DNA of 64,000 nucleotides from Mansonella perstans (Eukaryota; Nematoda; Chromadorea; Rhabditida; Onchocercidae), in assembly GCA_037074765.1 (NCBI GenBank), contig JBAMDO010000031.1, forward strand, positions 1 to 64,000, read 5' to 3'. Under the pieces are notes generated by a model. The model searched no databases and was not told the origin of the DNA. It saw only the letters and a program-made list of their open reading frames with translations. A program made the position numbers and the translations under genes. How positions within the stretch are numbered: position 1 is the first letter of the stretch; the number at the start of each line of letters is the position of its first letter. Shown here piece by piece: positions 22,836-35,800 of the stretch.

Positions 22836-23404
22836 TATCTAAAAAAAAAAAAAACGCAAAACAGTTGCTGATTGAAAGTGAAACATGACGGGGGAGGTAG
22901 CATGCCGATAAAGGTGCCGGATTGAATGGAGGACTTTTTGATCTTTCGGTCATTTTGTACTTTGTTCTTCATAGTTGATGTTCCTCTTCAGGATAGCATT
23001 GATTTTTCTTTTTTTATTGACGACCATAATCTATAGTGGTTTCTAATAGTGTTCTCATCTATTTTAATTTAGCACAAATTTGTCTAAACTCTGGTTATGC
23101 ATATTTGCAACAAGCAGTAAAGGTTAATCAGTCCTGCTTCTATAACGAATTTGGCGTTTGCCTTCTCTCCGCTTTTCTTCGGCAGCAAACGAAAGATGAA
23201 TACAGGTTGCTTTAAATCGTTCAGTGATTTTTGAACATGATATTAATGAAACAGTTTAAGTCACAGAGTTTAAAAGGTGTAGGTCTGAAGTCAGAAAATT
23301 AAATTAGACCGAATAATTTGCAAGGTGATTCTCCACTATTCGTCCCATGTTATTTCATCGCACTGCTAAACTTAAAAAATTTTGCTATCATTTCAAGTTT
23401 TAAG
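22836..23404. promoter_or_regulatory. Divergent intergenic region between gex-3 and a + strand gene
   Basis: gex-3 is transcribed leftward from about 22.8 kb and coding sequence resumes rightward at 23405, so promoters for both probably lie here. A small + strand exon candidate occurs at about 23069-23118 after TTTAATTTAG, readable as NSGYAYLQQAVK or, in another frame, as LSKLWLCIFATSSK. No named motif was recognised. Confidence 0.3.
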
Positions 23405-23847
23405 GTACAAATTGCGGATGCACGCATATATCCGCTGATGAATCGAATATAATTTTCATTAAAGATGAAGAAAATACAGATAAAAGTGAGATGAAGTATT
23501 CTAAAAAGTAATTTCTTTGTTCTTTTAGTTGCCGTAAAAAAAATTTTCTTACTTTATTTGTTTACTCACTTCCTTTGACAACAGAAACTGTACAAAGTTT
23601 GTTGGTGTTATGCAAGATTCCAACTGCTGACATTTAAGAAAAGATTTTCCTCATTTTTTATTTCAGACTTCCTGTATGCCAAAGGTCTTTTAAAAATGTC
23701 TGCCGTTCATTTTCACAAAAAGTAACTGATTCGGAAAAGGATGATGCCGATATTAACGACTATCAGCAACCGCACATATCAATGTCGCAGTTGCCATGCA
23801 ACTTTGATGAGGTTCCCCACGTTGAAAAAGAAAGCGCTATCGCGTAG
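23405..23847 (+). CDS. C-terminal exons of an unrecognised protein
   Basis: Exon 23405-23507 follows TTTTAAG, reads NCGCTHISADESN and IKDEENTDKSEMKYSKK, and ends AA before GTAATTTC (phase 2). Exon 23667-23847 follows TATTTCAG, enters in the matching phase and runs 60 codons to TAG at 23845-23847, including VCQRSFKNVCRSFSQKV and DINDYQQPHISMSQLPCNF. The tail is acidic and polar with several Cys. No family is recognised. The 5' part is unresolved. It lies just upstream of slx-1 on the same strand, about 650 bp before the first slx-1 coding exon found. Confidence 0.4.
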
Positions 23848-24498
23848 TAAACTGGGACTGAGATATTTATAACTATTCTATCTTGAATAAGATAAAACCT
23901 TGTTTTGAGTCAGAATAGGGAATTTTTTAAAAACTTGTGCTGATTGATCGTATTGCTCTACCAGGTTTTATCAATATTTACCGTTTTGCCGAGAAGTAGT
24001 CACAAAATTCCTAAAATTTTTAGTCGTCTGTCATTCACTGTAACTTTGGGGACTTTTAGCTTTCATTATTTAATGAAAAGTAAAAGCTTCTACTTTTTTA
24101 TGAATCACCATCAAAGCATGCCATATTTCTAAAGTAACGTTGTCTAGATCCATTTATTCTTTTTTAATTATGAAACTATTGGACTAGATGCATGAAATTT
24201 GCTGTGTCGAGTTTACATTGCGGTAGATCTAGACTTTACTATAGAGATCTTAAAGTTAACCATATGCATTACGAAAACATTTATTTCATGTTGTTATGAA
24301 AATATCATTTTTTTGTGATGAATTTTACATTTAATTTAAAAACGTAATATATGCGGTAATAAGCGTTAACAGCGACAATGACACAGTATGCTGTGCAACA
24401 TTTCTTTGAAGAAATATTTTCGTATGTCTGCGGTTCACTAAGCCGCTGATTAATTAATCTTTTCTTTTGATAAATAAAATGTTAAATTGTATTTTCAG

Positions 24499-25842
24499 GT
24501 AGTTCAAGAAAAGGAGCGGAAAAAACGTGGAAAAGCCCAACTAGTACCTTCTATTTTAGACGAATTTTTTGGCGTTTATTGTTTGTTGAGTCGAAGCTCG
24601 AACAGATATTTCAAGGTATTTGGAGTGTTTCATAGCTATTGTAACCATACTATAACCTTAATTCACAAGCAGGTTTTGTAGTTTCAAGTTTTATGTATGT
24701 ATTATGTCATTATTTACAATTTCAGAATCGTTGTTACATTGGTTATACTGTTAACCCTAATCGGCGTATACGACAGCATAACGCTGGGAAAGAATTTGGA
24801 GGAGCCAGAAAAACAGATTCCAGAGGACCTTGGTACCTTTTCGTGCTTTTTGAAATGGAAGCTAGGAGTAGATGTCTTAGTATGAAAGGCTGAAAATTAG
24901 TTCAGTGTTGCAATTTGTGATTTAAAATATGAAATAAATTAGAAATTTTTTGACTGTATTATGTCTCATTAGGGATATGGTTTGCATCATACATGGTTTT
25001 CCAAACAGCGTATCTGCACTGCGCTTCGAATGGGCTTGGCAAAATCCAGAGAAATCACGAAGATTGCGATCTTTGAATTTAAAGAAAAGAACGAATGAAA
25101 CCGCTTTTGGATTTCGTTTGCGTGTTGCTTGTCATATGTTGAATAGCGATCCTTGGCGGCGTCTATCTCTTACATTCCGATGGCTTTTACCTGTAAGTTT
25201 AGAAGTTCAAAAAAAGCTAGCAATATGTTTGGAAAAATATCTGCTGCTATCATTCATACATTTTATTTAGGAGTTGGAAATCCCGTTTCCAATGGACGTT
25301 CTACCTCCTTCTCATATCTCTGTGGAATATGGGACTGTGACAAAAATATCGACGTTAATACCGCAGCTACAGGAGGAATATAATATCGTTGGAACTTGTT
25401 CGCTTTGTTTAAAACCAATACATTCGGTAAATTATCAGTTGAATCATGGGTATTTTATAGTAATTGCGATGTCAGATTTCGGCAACAATTTCTTATTACT
25501 TTTTGTTGGAGCTCCAACTGATGTTTACTGCGGAAATACTAGAAATTATCTTGAAATCTTCAGAAAGATTTTTTTCAGATCTCTGAATTGCTTCGTTGTA
25601 GCGCCAGTGAAATTTGCAAATCTCATTTCCACATGCGATGCCTGTCAAAACATGCTTTGGATGCTAATGATGAATACAAAACTTTGTTGTTTCCGATTCA
25701 AGGACAGTGTCCTAAGTGTGGGATGATGTACTTTTGGGGTGAGTTGGTTAGGGAACAGCGAATTTTGTTAGCATTTAGTAAATTTAATTCAAGCGGCGCA
25801 TTATTCAATATGGTACCTCGTAGTAAACTCATTAAAATTTAG
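24499..25842 (+). CDS. slx-1: SLX1 structure-specific endonuclease catalytic subunit
   Basis: GIY-YIG nuclease that, with its SLX4/HIM-18 scaffold, cuts branched DNA such as Holliday junctions. Exons: 24499-24615, 24726-24832, 24973-25192, 25271-25426, 25579-25842 (TAG at 25840-25842); phases agree throughout. The nuclease core shows GVYCLL then YIGYTVNPNRRIRQHN with the conserved Arg residues, GGARKT, RGPW, and the catalytic Glu context LRFEWAWQ. The C-terminal zinc module (SLX1-type RING/PHD) has CSLC, then CKSHFHMRC, then CPKC, followed by FWGELV. The sum is about 287 residues, near the human SLX1 length. The first exon begins inside a basic leader (EKERKKRGKAQL) with no ATG before GVYCLL, so an upstream exon supplying the start is missing from this model. 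Confidence 0.9.
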
Positions 25843-28637
25843 TCGAAAATTCGGCTAAATTGGCATGTGATTTAGGTAAGAGTAACTGAGGTGAAAGCTG
25901 AAATCAATATCTCGTCTTATTGGATGTCCACTCCATTTTCTGGTTCAAAATGTTCATGATTTTATAAGCAAATAACTTATCCTTACGTTAACATTGATAC
26001 AAATCCTTTATATATATATATGCTAGCTAGCGAAAGCAACCCGAATTATAGGACATTCAGAATTCGTCAGTTACTGAACTTTCAAGTTTTTTTCCTTGCA
26101 GTATGCACTTGGCAAATCATAACTTAAAATGCAAGTGTAGAGCAAAAAACTGAGTTTGACATAATGGGCTTCACTTTTTTGTTGGCTGTTTTGCAGTTTT
26201 TCCAGAGAGCTTACGGATTCTTCAATGATATTCTGTAAAACGAGTGGGAAGAGGTCTTGGTACTCGTATTCATTGGGCGTTAGGAAATTCAATTTATGTG
26301 AAAAGTGTTATAAAAGTAAATAAGTTAACATTTGATGTCAGAGTCAGAAACGTAGCCTTTTTTTGGACCAGAAAGGTTTTGAGATGAGATTAATCATGCC
26401 AAATCTCATGAACAAAAAAGCAATTCAGATAAATATCCTATTTTTCTCTGCTGATGACCAATACACACCTCGTTTCCAGTGGCGAAATGACCTGGATTCT
26501 AGTACCATATGTATTGATCTGATAGTGTCCAGTACGAAAAAACTTTTCCGATGAATCTGCCAATAGGAGAGGGCTTTTTGTGTTGGTATTGCAAGCTTGC
26601 CCTACTTTTTTTATAATCGACTGCCATAGGTATGCATGAAGAAGAGATATATGGAATGCACTAATCAGCCTTTTCTGCTGACTGGCCGGAACTTGCAAAA
26701 AATAAGGGTGTTCTGTAGTGCTGGATTACTGTGTCTCCAGGTCAAAAATTTCATGAGATATTTTCAAGGACTGAATTGTAGAAATCATTTAGAGATATCA
26801 AACTATAGTGATGAATTCAGCGAAGTTGTGTATTGTTCTTTCTGCTTATGTCGCCGGTATTGCCACAGCCTAACAGCTGACATCTTCTGGGAGGGAAAAT
26901 TTCCTGTCTTCTCAAGAATGGAGATTTAGAATGACGAAAAAAACATTACAATTTGTTTCAACAACTTCATTTATCAGCGAGCTGTCAAGATTTCTGAGAT
27001 TGATAAGTGATGAAATGTGATGGCTGGTTATTGCAACTTTCCATAAGATACTTGATAAAGACGCTTCACAAAACTGGTAGCATAAGCCTGTTTCCTATAG
27101 TTACTCCTACATCTACTTTCATTTTTTCCTCCATCGCCACATGTCATAATATTTTAGCCAGCCAGTTTTTTTCACTTGTGCAATTGCGTTAATTCAATTT
27201 TAGTTTTAAGTTCAATTCAGACATTAATTCCTCATGTCCATCAAATCAAACCTGCGCTGTGTTAGCATAATACTTGAACTGTTATTTTTTCAAAATCAAC
27301 GATTCCCTGAAAATGCTTATTTCCGAAATAGCAATAAATAATTAGTTCATGTTAACTGTAATATGCAAACGGCGAGAGTTAGGATAATTTTGGATCTTCA
27401 TACTTGTTTTGTTGATGGCACTGAAGGGATCAAATCATTCTTTGTAGAGCTGTGAAAAAGATTTGGAAATAAGTGTGCGGGAAAAAAAAAAAAGAAAATA
27501 ATTAAAATTTTGTACGACTGGAGCATTGACAATCCTCAAATGATGATGAAAGGCATTTTGAAAAAGAGTTTCTACTACTGTCTGGCTCTTATACTTTAAA
27601 ATAAACACTATGAAGGACGCCGGTTGTCTTTTTGATTAATCTAATAATATGACATAGTTTATTGTCTTTTTGTATAACAGTATTAAGTTTCCTCTTACGC
27701 TGCAGAGAGTTTGAACAAATCAACTTTGTCTTTAGTTTTAGCCAAAATTTCATCTCTATGATATTAAAATTCTGACTTATTATCATATCTTTTCCATCAT
27801 CTATTCAATACTCTCGGTTTATTTGCACAGGACAAACATGCTGCCATCCGCTTGTTGCTGGTTGTATCGCATCCGAGACTTGTCCACCTTTATCTTTTCA
27901 AAAAAAGTTCCGCTAGCAAGTTTGGAGATTAATTCATAACATATTAAATCTTTTAACATAAAATTCACGACACATTCTATTGCGGTCAAATCATCTGCTG
28001 GAAGATAAATAAAGAACGAGAATGAAATCTTTACAAGTTCTTAAATTTTCTTCGAAGACTTTTTTAACTTTTTTCTGAATGATTACAGGTTATTCATATG
28101 TATATTTATCCAAACGGAAGTAGTGTTAAGATGCATTAATCAAAAATGTTATTTAATCAATAGATCAGTGGTTAATTAATAAAACGACACTATAACATAA
28201 GTTATAATACGTGGTACACTATTCTGATTAAATATGGTCTCGAGAAGTTTTACAGCTTTGGATAATGTTACTTGCAAAGTCTATGCCAACTGTTAATTTC
28301 AGTCTCCTGATAGTTGGCTTTAGAAAATTGGTTATAATGGCTTACATTTTAGTTATAATGAGATTTGCTTTTTTTTGTCAATAGAAAATGTAACAAAATT
28401 CCAAAAAAAAAAAAAAAACGCTGCGCCCTTTTTTCGACCTTCTTAAAAATAGTCCGTTTGAGTTAAATAGTTCGTCGGTGATTCGCACAACGAAACTCAC
28501 CTATCTGTCATCTCTCGGTTTTAATCTTCAAATGAAATGAAATTGGGTCACACGATCGCGGTTTTTGATATCAGAAATGCACATGCCTTCTAATGCCAAG
28601 TAACAAATAATTATTTAGTCGGCTTATTGCTTACCGT
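25843..28637. other. Intergenic DNA, no confident gene
   Basis: AT-rich, with many short unsupported ORFs on both strands. Apart from the weak - strand ORF at 26071-26292 nothing has splice or family support. An A-run of about 16 bases lies near 28404-28420. Confidence 0.4.
26071..26292 (-). CDS. Short ORF, possibly a terminal exon
   Basis: A - strand frame of 73 codons containing EYEYQDLFPLVLQNIIEESV and SLEKLQNSQQKSEAHYVKLS. A splice-acceptor-like CGTTTTACAG precedes 26232, so the real exon may be only the last 54 codons. The peptide looks helical and polar with a short hydrophobic segment. There is no ATG at the frame start and no partner exon was found. No family is recognised. Confidence 0.2.
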   Translation of the reverse strand: MNFLTPNEYEYQDLFPLVLQNIIEESVSSLEKLQNSQQKSEAHYVKLSFLLYTCILSYDLPSAYCKEKNLKVQ

Positions 28638-29106
28638 CTACGACGAATCCGGCTTGGATTTTTCACCGCAGTGTGGCAAAATATTAGCTTCGCAGTTCCA
28701 AATACGATGAAATATATCTTCAAATAAATCTCCAGATGTCATCATATCGTAACCGGCAGCTTGAATCGTAGCAAATAACCATGAATTAATCATAAATTCA
28801 TGATATCGAAAAGCTTTATATCGTATAAGGTCGCGTTTCAGCGACATCAAAACTGTAGCATTGATTTACGTTCGATTGTTACTGTTCAGTCTTACCTCTC
28901 AATATAAAACGTTTTGAAAACTTTAAATTCCTTGAAATTTGGAAGTAGCTTCTGTATAAAGTACTTTTTCTAATAGAGTAACGCAAGTAATCTGATGTAC
29001 AATTAAAAATTGTTATAATGTTGTGGTTTTTCTGGTGGCGACATTTCAATGACCAGCGGTCACATATCGTATGAATCAATGCGAAATGAATGACGATGGC
29101 TACCAT
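28638..29106 (-). CDS. Possible two-exon gene, small protein of unknown function
   Basis: Exon 29106-28896 starts with ATG, opens with a hydrophobic MVAIVIHFALIHTICD and ends AGAG before GTAAGAC. Exon 28852-28638 follows GCTACAG in the matching phase and ends in TAG. The joined frame is about 141 residues, with a basic middle and SWLFATIQAAGYDMMTSG near the end. The first segment could be a signal anchor. The second exon alone could also start at its own Met (MSLKRDLIRYK). A good donor-like GTAAGC lies just past the stop and weakens the model. No homologous family is recognised. Confidence 0.33.
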
Positions 29107-32100
29107 AATGTTTGAACGGTGCAAAGATAAGCAATAGAAAATAAGAAACAGCAGTAGGGATTGCTCAGGATGATTTCATGCGGACATCATGTAATATTGG
29201 CGCATCATCAGCGGTTGAAACTACCGATTTCGGCGACTCGATCAACACCTTCTCATCTAACATACCTATTGTACCGACCGACCTATCTGTGCTTGATTGT
29301 CACCGCAAGCCACACCCTTTTCGTCGCCTCCCTCAAACTTCAATCTTGTCGTCTTTGTCGACGGCATCATCGATGCTGTGTCGTCATCATTGGTTTCGCC
29401 ATTGTTATGTATCAATTTTTCTTTCTTATCGAAATGTCCATGGCCATGTACTAGTAGCAGTTCGTTGGATCAAAAGCTGTCAAGATGGAGCATTGTGGAA
29501 CAGATAATTAATTTCAATATGTATGGGATTTAAATGGTTGGATAGTTAGAGAAGATAGATTGATAGATGGACGAAAGTGGATAAATAAATGGATGGATGA
29601 ATTTGGATTGGTGGATGGATGCTGTAATGTTGTTGCTGATACTTTTGACCTGGGATGAGGAGTTGGAGAGTGATGAGAGGTACCTCTGGACCTCGTTTAT
29701 AGAATAGAGAACAGCGGAAAGGGGCGGAACATTCAGTGTACGCGTGGGGCAGAGTTACACCTTAACCAAACAGGTTTGACCGTTATTGTGGCCATCGCGG
29801 TTTGTGTACCACTGTTTGCTAGTATATTCACATTGTCGCTAAATAAAATACCAAGAACAGGTGGTACCAGGTACCAAAGAACCGATGACCCGCTCCAGAT
29901 ATTTGGCTTATAATTCGAACTGTTCTTGTTCACCTTCTCATGTTTTCCCCGCAACTCAGGTATCACAAATTTGAAAGATTGAATGTGTAAACCAAAGCCT
30001 GTTTTTAAGGGTCTCTTCCACTTAATTGATGTAATCGTTGAAATTTACTCTTTTTTGCTTATCATTTCGCTCACTTGGCAATTTTTTGTCACTTCAATCC
30101 ATTTCTCATTCATTAATAACCAAATAAGACGAAAATTATAGTTCTATTATTCGATCACAGTCTTTGTTGCAGTTCTAATTTTATTTTTTATCCATCTTTA
30201 TTCCAGTTATAATCAATTAAGAAATAGCTAGTTGGGGAAAAAAGTTGTCAGCAAACGGGTTAGATTTAAAATCAAGATCTGCACTTCGCGGGCAAACTCT
30301 TAATTAAAGTAATGATCTGAGCTTACCAATTGTTTGTAAAAGGTGTATTCAAGTAGAAATCTGACTTAAGGTACTATTAGTATTATTAGGCGGCGTTTGG
30401 TAAAAATTTTAAACTGTTTAAGAAATAGATGAGAAGAAAAATTGCTTGAATAAACAGTCATGAAGATAATATATTCTACTTAACTATTTATTCTTGGTAA
30501 AACCAAAATCTACCGCAACAAATACATTTTCGTAATTTTGTAATGTTCTTAAAAGTAACTTTTTCATTTTCTTGATTTCTTCGATTTCAATTTTTCTCTT
30601 TAGCTAACTAAAGAGGAATCTCAATCACGCTTTCCAGTTAAAACAATACTTATGGTTCGAAAATTGTAATTCGATTATTTAATCACAGTCTTTGTTCCAT
30701 TAAGGTTAAAAACAAGCATTTCCAGCATCGATAGATCAAGCGAATTATGCAATAACTGAAGGATATTTTTATCCGTTAATTGGTCTTGGAAAAACTTTTT
30801 CGAAATTCTTTAAAATTGAATACTGATGCTCGTACGCATCATATCAAGCGTTAAGATGATTTATTCTCTGTCAACCCATCAGGATATCCAATTATCAAAT
30901 AAAGCAACAATTATTTGTTAGTTCTCACATCTCTGATGACATCGGATTTAACAGGTTTATGTCTTCTAGCAGTATTAAGACCGATTACATGAATCGCACA
31001 GTCATCCCATTAATTATCTAATTGAGAGAAAAACACGAGAGACGAATGGAGAAAAGGAAGAATAAATATTTCGGATTACAAAGTAGAGGTCAGTCGATCG
31101 CAATATTGAAGTGACAGTTCGTTAACTTTCGAAATCAGTATGGCCATTTTTTTTTTTTTTTTCACATAAATATCAGAGAACCCGAAATGGAATAGCAACA
31201 CTTAGAAATATAGTGACCCAAAGAGGAGAAATATTAATAATAATATTAGTAGCAGTAGTAATAATAATAACAATAATGATAATCGTTGGCCGGGTTATGT
31301 CATCATCAAAGTTGTTGTTGCAGCGGTAGTTATAAAGGTAGTGCTGGTCAGCAAATGGGCAGTGCAATAAACAGAAAAGTGATTATTTCTTTTTATTGAT
31401 AATAATGTTGCTGAAGGGAGGACTTTGTTTTGGGTAAATGCAGGTAAATGCAGGTAAACGCATTCATTCATTGCAATTATATTAGTGAAATTGGTCATTC
31501 CGAACATGATAATAAAGATGATTGTTCTGGACCAAACAGTGGGGAGGAGTGAAGGGATGAAATCTAAGGTAAAATGATGAATGCATTCATTTCGAGCGTA
31601 GAGCGGAGGCGGTCGTTACTCAGAATACTGAGAGACACAAATTACATGACAATCGATAGTATCATTTTTCCTGCTTGCATTTTCCGTCATAATATATGTA
31701 TAGGGAATTTTTTTTGAATCTCTTTCATCTTACTTTACTGTTAAGCATTTCATTCATAACATTAAGGGACCATCTCTGATTCAGTCAAGCAATACAGTGG
31801 TTGTAACATTGAATGATTGTTTCAATCAGATTGATGGAAGTGACAATGTAACTGGGTACTTGACTTGTTTCTTGTTAGCATATCCATTGATGAATGTGAA
31901 ATAAGAAAGCACCATGAGGCTTTGAAACACTGTTTGCAATGAATTGGAGTAGTACAATATACTCTTTTTGTTCACTGTAACAATAATTATGACGTTTAAT
32001 TACCTGCTAGCTTTCTAACTTCCTTCCCTTATACGCAGATGGAAGTGCCGCTGTGAGCAACAATTGAAGAAGGAAGTATTAAGCAGATGTTAGAAGTGTT

Positions 32101-32646
32101 GTCGTTCATAGAAGTGTTATAACATGTATCAGACAGTGCTGCGCAGAGAGGGAAGCAATTCCTGGGGTTTTTCAAATTGGGCAATTTTCAATTATTGACA
32201 AATACTATCTTAGTTGGTCGGATGCATTTTTGCTTAATCTTCAGTTACGGGTTTTTCTTTTCTTCAATTATAACTATGTGTTATTGAAAATGCTATTTAA
32301 TAAAATAGAAGAAGCGTGATTATTCATTCCTTGTTTTGCTTACGAAACTATCTTTAATCCTGAATTGTAGTTATTTGGTGAGAAATAAAAAAACCATCAA
32401 AGTTGTCAACTCGATCGCGCAGCTGCATTACGATCTACCTCATTTTTAATAGTACTACTAAAGATAGAAACATCACTTATTAGTCTTATGCAACGCTTTG
32501 TATGCATTGTTCTTGCACTTCCCGTTTTGACTGATGCGATTTTTTTCAGTTTGAAGCGATCTGAGGAGCAGCAGGCTTCATTCTAAGCTTTAAGTTATCT
32601 TAATTTCTTAGCTGCTTTCGGCTTCTTTTCCTGTCCTATTGCCATC
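29107..32646. other. Intergenic DNA with simple repeats
   Basis: Overlapping + strand ORFs at 29161-29533 occupy all three frames of one GC-richer patch without splice signals, so they are probably chance. GGAT/GATG-rich DNA lies at about 29560-29625. The last 1-2 kb before 32647 may contain the fasn-1 promoter; no named element was recognised. Confidence 0.35.
31227..31290. repeat. Degenerate trinucleotide repeat (AAT/AGT)
   Basis: Runs of AATAATAATATTAGTAGCAG followed by further AAT and AAC units give an imperfect trinucleotide microsatellite on the + strand. It accounts for the His/Ile/Asn-rich translations on the opposite strand. Confidence 0.6.
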
Positions 32647-32829
32647 ATGGAAAAGACTAATAACATTAGCAGCAATAATAACAGCGGCATCATCCAAAAC
32701 GGTCACAATAACAGTGTGACAAACAGTGGTGTTGGTAATGGGAGCAGCACCGCGGAGAAATCGAGCAATCAATCGGATCAATTATCTGGCGGTTGGGAAC
32801 GTGTTTCCGAAGAACTTTCCGATTCGCAG
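32647..32829 (+). CDS. Putative 5' coding exon of fasn-1
   Basis: An ATG-started frame of 61 codons, rich in Asn, Ser and Gly (NNISSNNNSG), ending WERVSEELSDSQ directly before a good donor (CAG then GTATTAGG). It ends in phase 0, matching the phase-0 entry of the first certain fasn-1 exon at 36952, so the frame would continue across a 4.1-kb intron. Alternatively fasn-1 starts at Met 36964 after spliced-leader addition at TTTCAG 36951, and this exon belongs to an alternative transcript or another gene. The low-complexity leader has no counterpart in the usual animal FASN N-terminus. Confidence 0.45.
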
Positions 32830-35800
32830 GTATTAGGTTTCTCTTTTGAACAAATTGTCTTTTTGAATTTTTGCAGTTATCTTCATAAAATCTTGCGAAC
32901 AGCTGCTATCAATGCGTGTTATCAAATTTTTCGTAAAATAATTCAAAAAACGTAGCTACCATTATACGCATTTCGGAGCAGGCCACTTGACTGATGCAAG
33001 TGACTGATTAGGTTGCTCACGGGAAAATTCTTAAAAATAGAATTTCTCATACGGTTACTTGAAAAGCATGCAAGAATTCTTTTTCTATTTATGATTCCTT
33101 CGAGCATTGATTATCTTCCGCAAGCACTGAACAAATTCCAACTGCTTTCGATAGCTTAGCATTGTTGAATGACTCCTTGTCAGTACTGCAACCTGGAAGC
33201 CTTGATACAATATGAGCCTTTTTTCGTCATCTGACCATCACATACTGTCCAGCTCTAATTCCATCAATTATATTTTTTCTGCGACAAACTCCAAGGACTT
33301 GAGTGAATTGAATAAAGTTTTCAAGCCTAAAAAAATTGAAATTTCCTTTTATTTATTCAAAGATCTGCTACCTGTTATGAAGCAAATAATTGGACAATTA
33401 CATCTTCATAAAAAACATCTACTATTCCTCTATCTCCCGCCTTCTCATCCTATTCAAAATTATTGCAATTGACGCATCTTTTTTCAACCATTCCTACTCT
33501 AATTTTCAATTTCCATTCTTTTAGTGTTCGATCTTCATCCCTGTTTCATCCCTGATTCTGTTTACTTTTAAATTCCTGTTTTCAAATGCACGCGTGCGAT
33601 GTGCACTTTGATAACCGACTTTTATCAGGAAAGAAATCAAAAGTTTTCAGCTTCTCCATTTTTTTTATTCCGAAGTGATCAACGTTCGACTATGATAACA
33701 TATGCAAAATTTGTCCTGCACATTATCTCGCCTTTCTGCCATTGTTTTTGGACACCGCACTTCCACTGCATATTTTGATGTCAGTAACAAATGGCTTGTA
33801 TCTGTACCAGGAATTTGTCGTGCACTGCTGGACTGAGAGGTGGAGTGAGAGTTGTATCTTTGTTCCAGATCAGTGGTAAATGAGTGCATTGAAGTGTATA
33901 AGTATGCACGCATATCGGAGGTGAAATAAGATTGAAATGTATTCATTTTCGAAATTGCTCAAATATCGGCTCCTCGAAAACGTTCTCGTCTTTTTTAAAT
34001 TCAGTGTTGTCAAAGATAGTAAAAAGTGGCAGTAAATTTTCACTTTGATGAGGATGGTAGTTTTTGATTCAAATTGCAGTTCGAAGGCTACACTAGTACC
34101 GGCTCAAATTTCTTTTATTGTAACTTTTATTGTACGACAGGAAAGCAGTGTTGAATTGTAACATTTTACACTTATAAAATTACAAAGGATGTGTTAGTAG
34201 AGATAAAGCAGTAGCAATGATAGTATGTTAGTGATTGTAATTGGAATAGTCTCAATAATTGTGTGTTAAAAGTGGAATACACTGCTGTTCGTCATAAATC
34301 TTGATAATGATGATGCCGATGACTTTGTAATAAGGATTGATAACGACTGATGACAATTTTTGCCAGTTCATTAGCCGAAAACTGAAATGAAAATAGCACA
34401 CTAGCTTTATTTCTTGTTATGTGCATTTAGAAATTGATTCTTCGAAATATTCTCTCATAGTTTTTTAAATACCATTCAAGGTGGTTATTTCACGTCTTCA
34501 ATTCAAAATCCGAAATATCCCAGATAACCAGAGTTTTAATAGTGTCTGGAGAAGTTGAAAAATGCCTGTAGAGATGACAACCAGTACTTATTATTTAATA
34601 CTTGATACTTGATATTAGAGAGACGAGCAAGTAACTGTTGCTGACTCTGTCATGCTGCTCTCTGTGTACATGTGTTGCATAGGTAGATATATGGACATGG
34701 TGATTTGCGAACCCCTTCTAAAATGATTTCCACTATTTATGGGTCAATAGATTTCTGCGTACAATTAGGGAGGGGAGAGAGGAAAGGGAGGGGAAGAGCA
34801 ACAACAAGAGTTTTGAAATGAGAAAGAAGTGGGGGACATAGGGCTCTTTGATCAAGAGTCACATATATCTGCAGCAGATAAGAATCAACAGCGAACCGTT
34901 TCTAAAATTTGCAGCAATGATGTTACCAAGGTTGCTCCTCTTGCACCAATGACTGTTTGTAATAAGAATCGGTTCGTTTCATTTTCCACCTTCCTTTTTT
35001 GTACCAGCAACCAGTTTTTGTCCTAGTTGAAATGCTACTCTTGAAACACAATGTATCCTGATGTGCTTTCGGGACCATCCCCGAGCGATGACTTGCCTTT
35101 CCAACAAATTTTTTGCAAATTATATTCCTCTTTTCAGGATTTTTTAATCAACAAGTAATTTCCTTCATTTCTTGAGGAAAAAAACAAGACATAAATTATT
35201 TTCGCTTCCATTTCGTATTTTTAAAATTTGTCCCTGAAGTGAGGTCAAAAGTAAAAAGTTATATGATTAGAATATAATATCTATTCTCTTTATGTCTTAT
35301 AGCTTTTTATTTCCTTGATTTTCTCCCTTTTAAATAATTTGCTTTGTGTTCTTTTGAGATTTCAAATTCTTGAAGTTGAAGGTTCTTGAAAAAAATTCAA
35401 AAGATGGTGGAAAGGCTCATACACAATGACCTTGCATCTTTTGTTCCAAATAGTGTAGCTGGAAACCAAAATTGGGTTTCTGGGTGCCTGGGAGGGGGCA
35501 AGTTTTTAGGAGTTGTCGGGAGAAAGGCCATGGGGATGGGTGTTGTGGTAGGAAAGGTATGAGAATTGGGAGGAGGAAAGGAGTGGATGATGACGGAAGT
35601 TGAGAGTGTTACAACTTAGGTACGTCATAAATCACCAATTCAGCTCGAGTCAATCAATTGATCACTGTTACGCAATTTTCCACTTTTCTTGGAAATTTTT
35701 TATAACCTGTTAAAGTTCTCAAATAACCGTGTAGCAAGCAACTTACTGATCTAACCCTTCAAAATGAAAGAAAAAAAAATTGTTACTCATTTAGATTATG

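Noticed and set aside
29161..29533. Three overlapping + strand ORFs of 78 to 109 codons
   Set aside because: All frames are open over one GC-richer patch, with no splice signals or recognisable motif.
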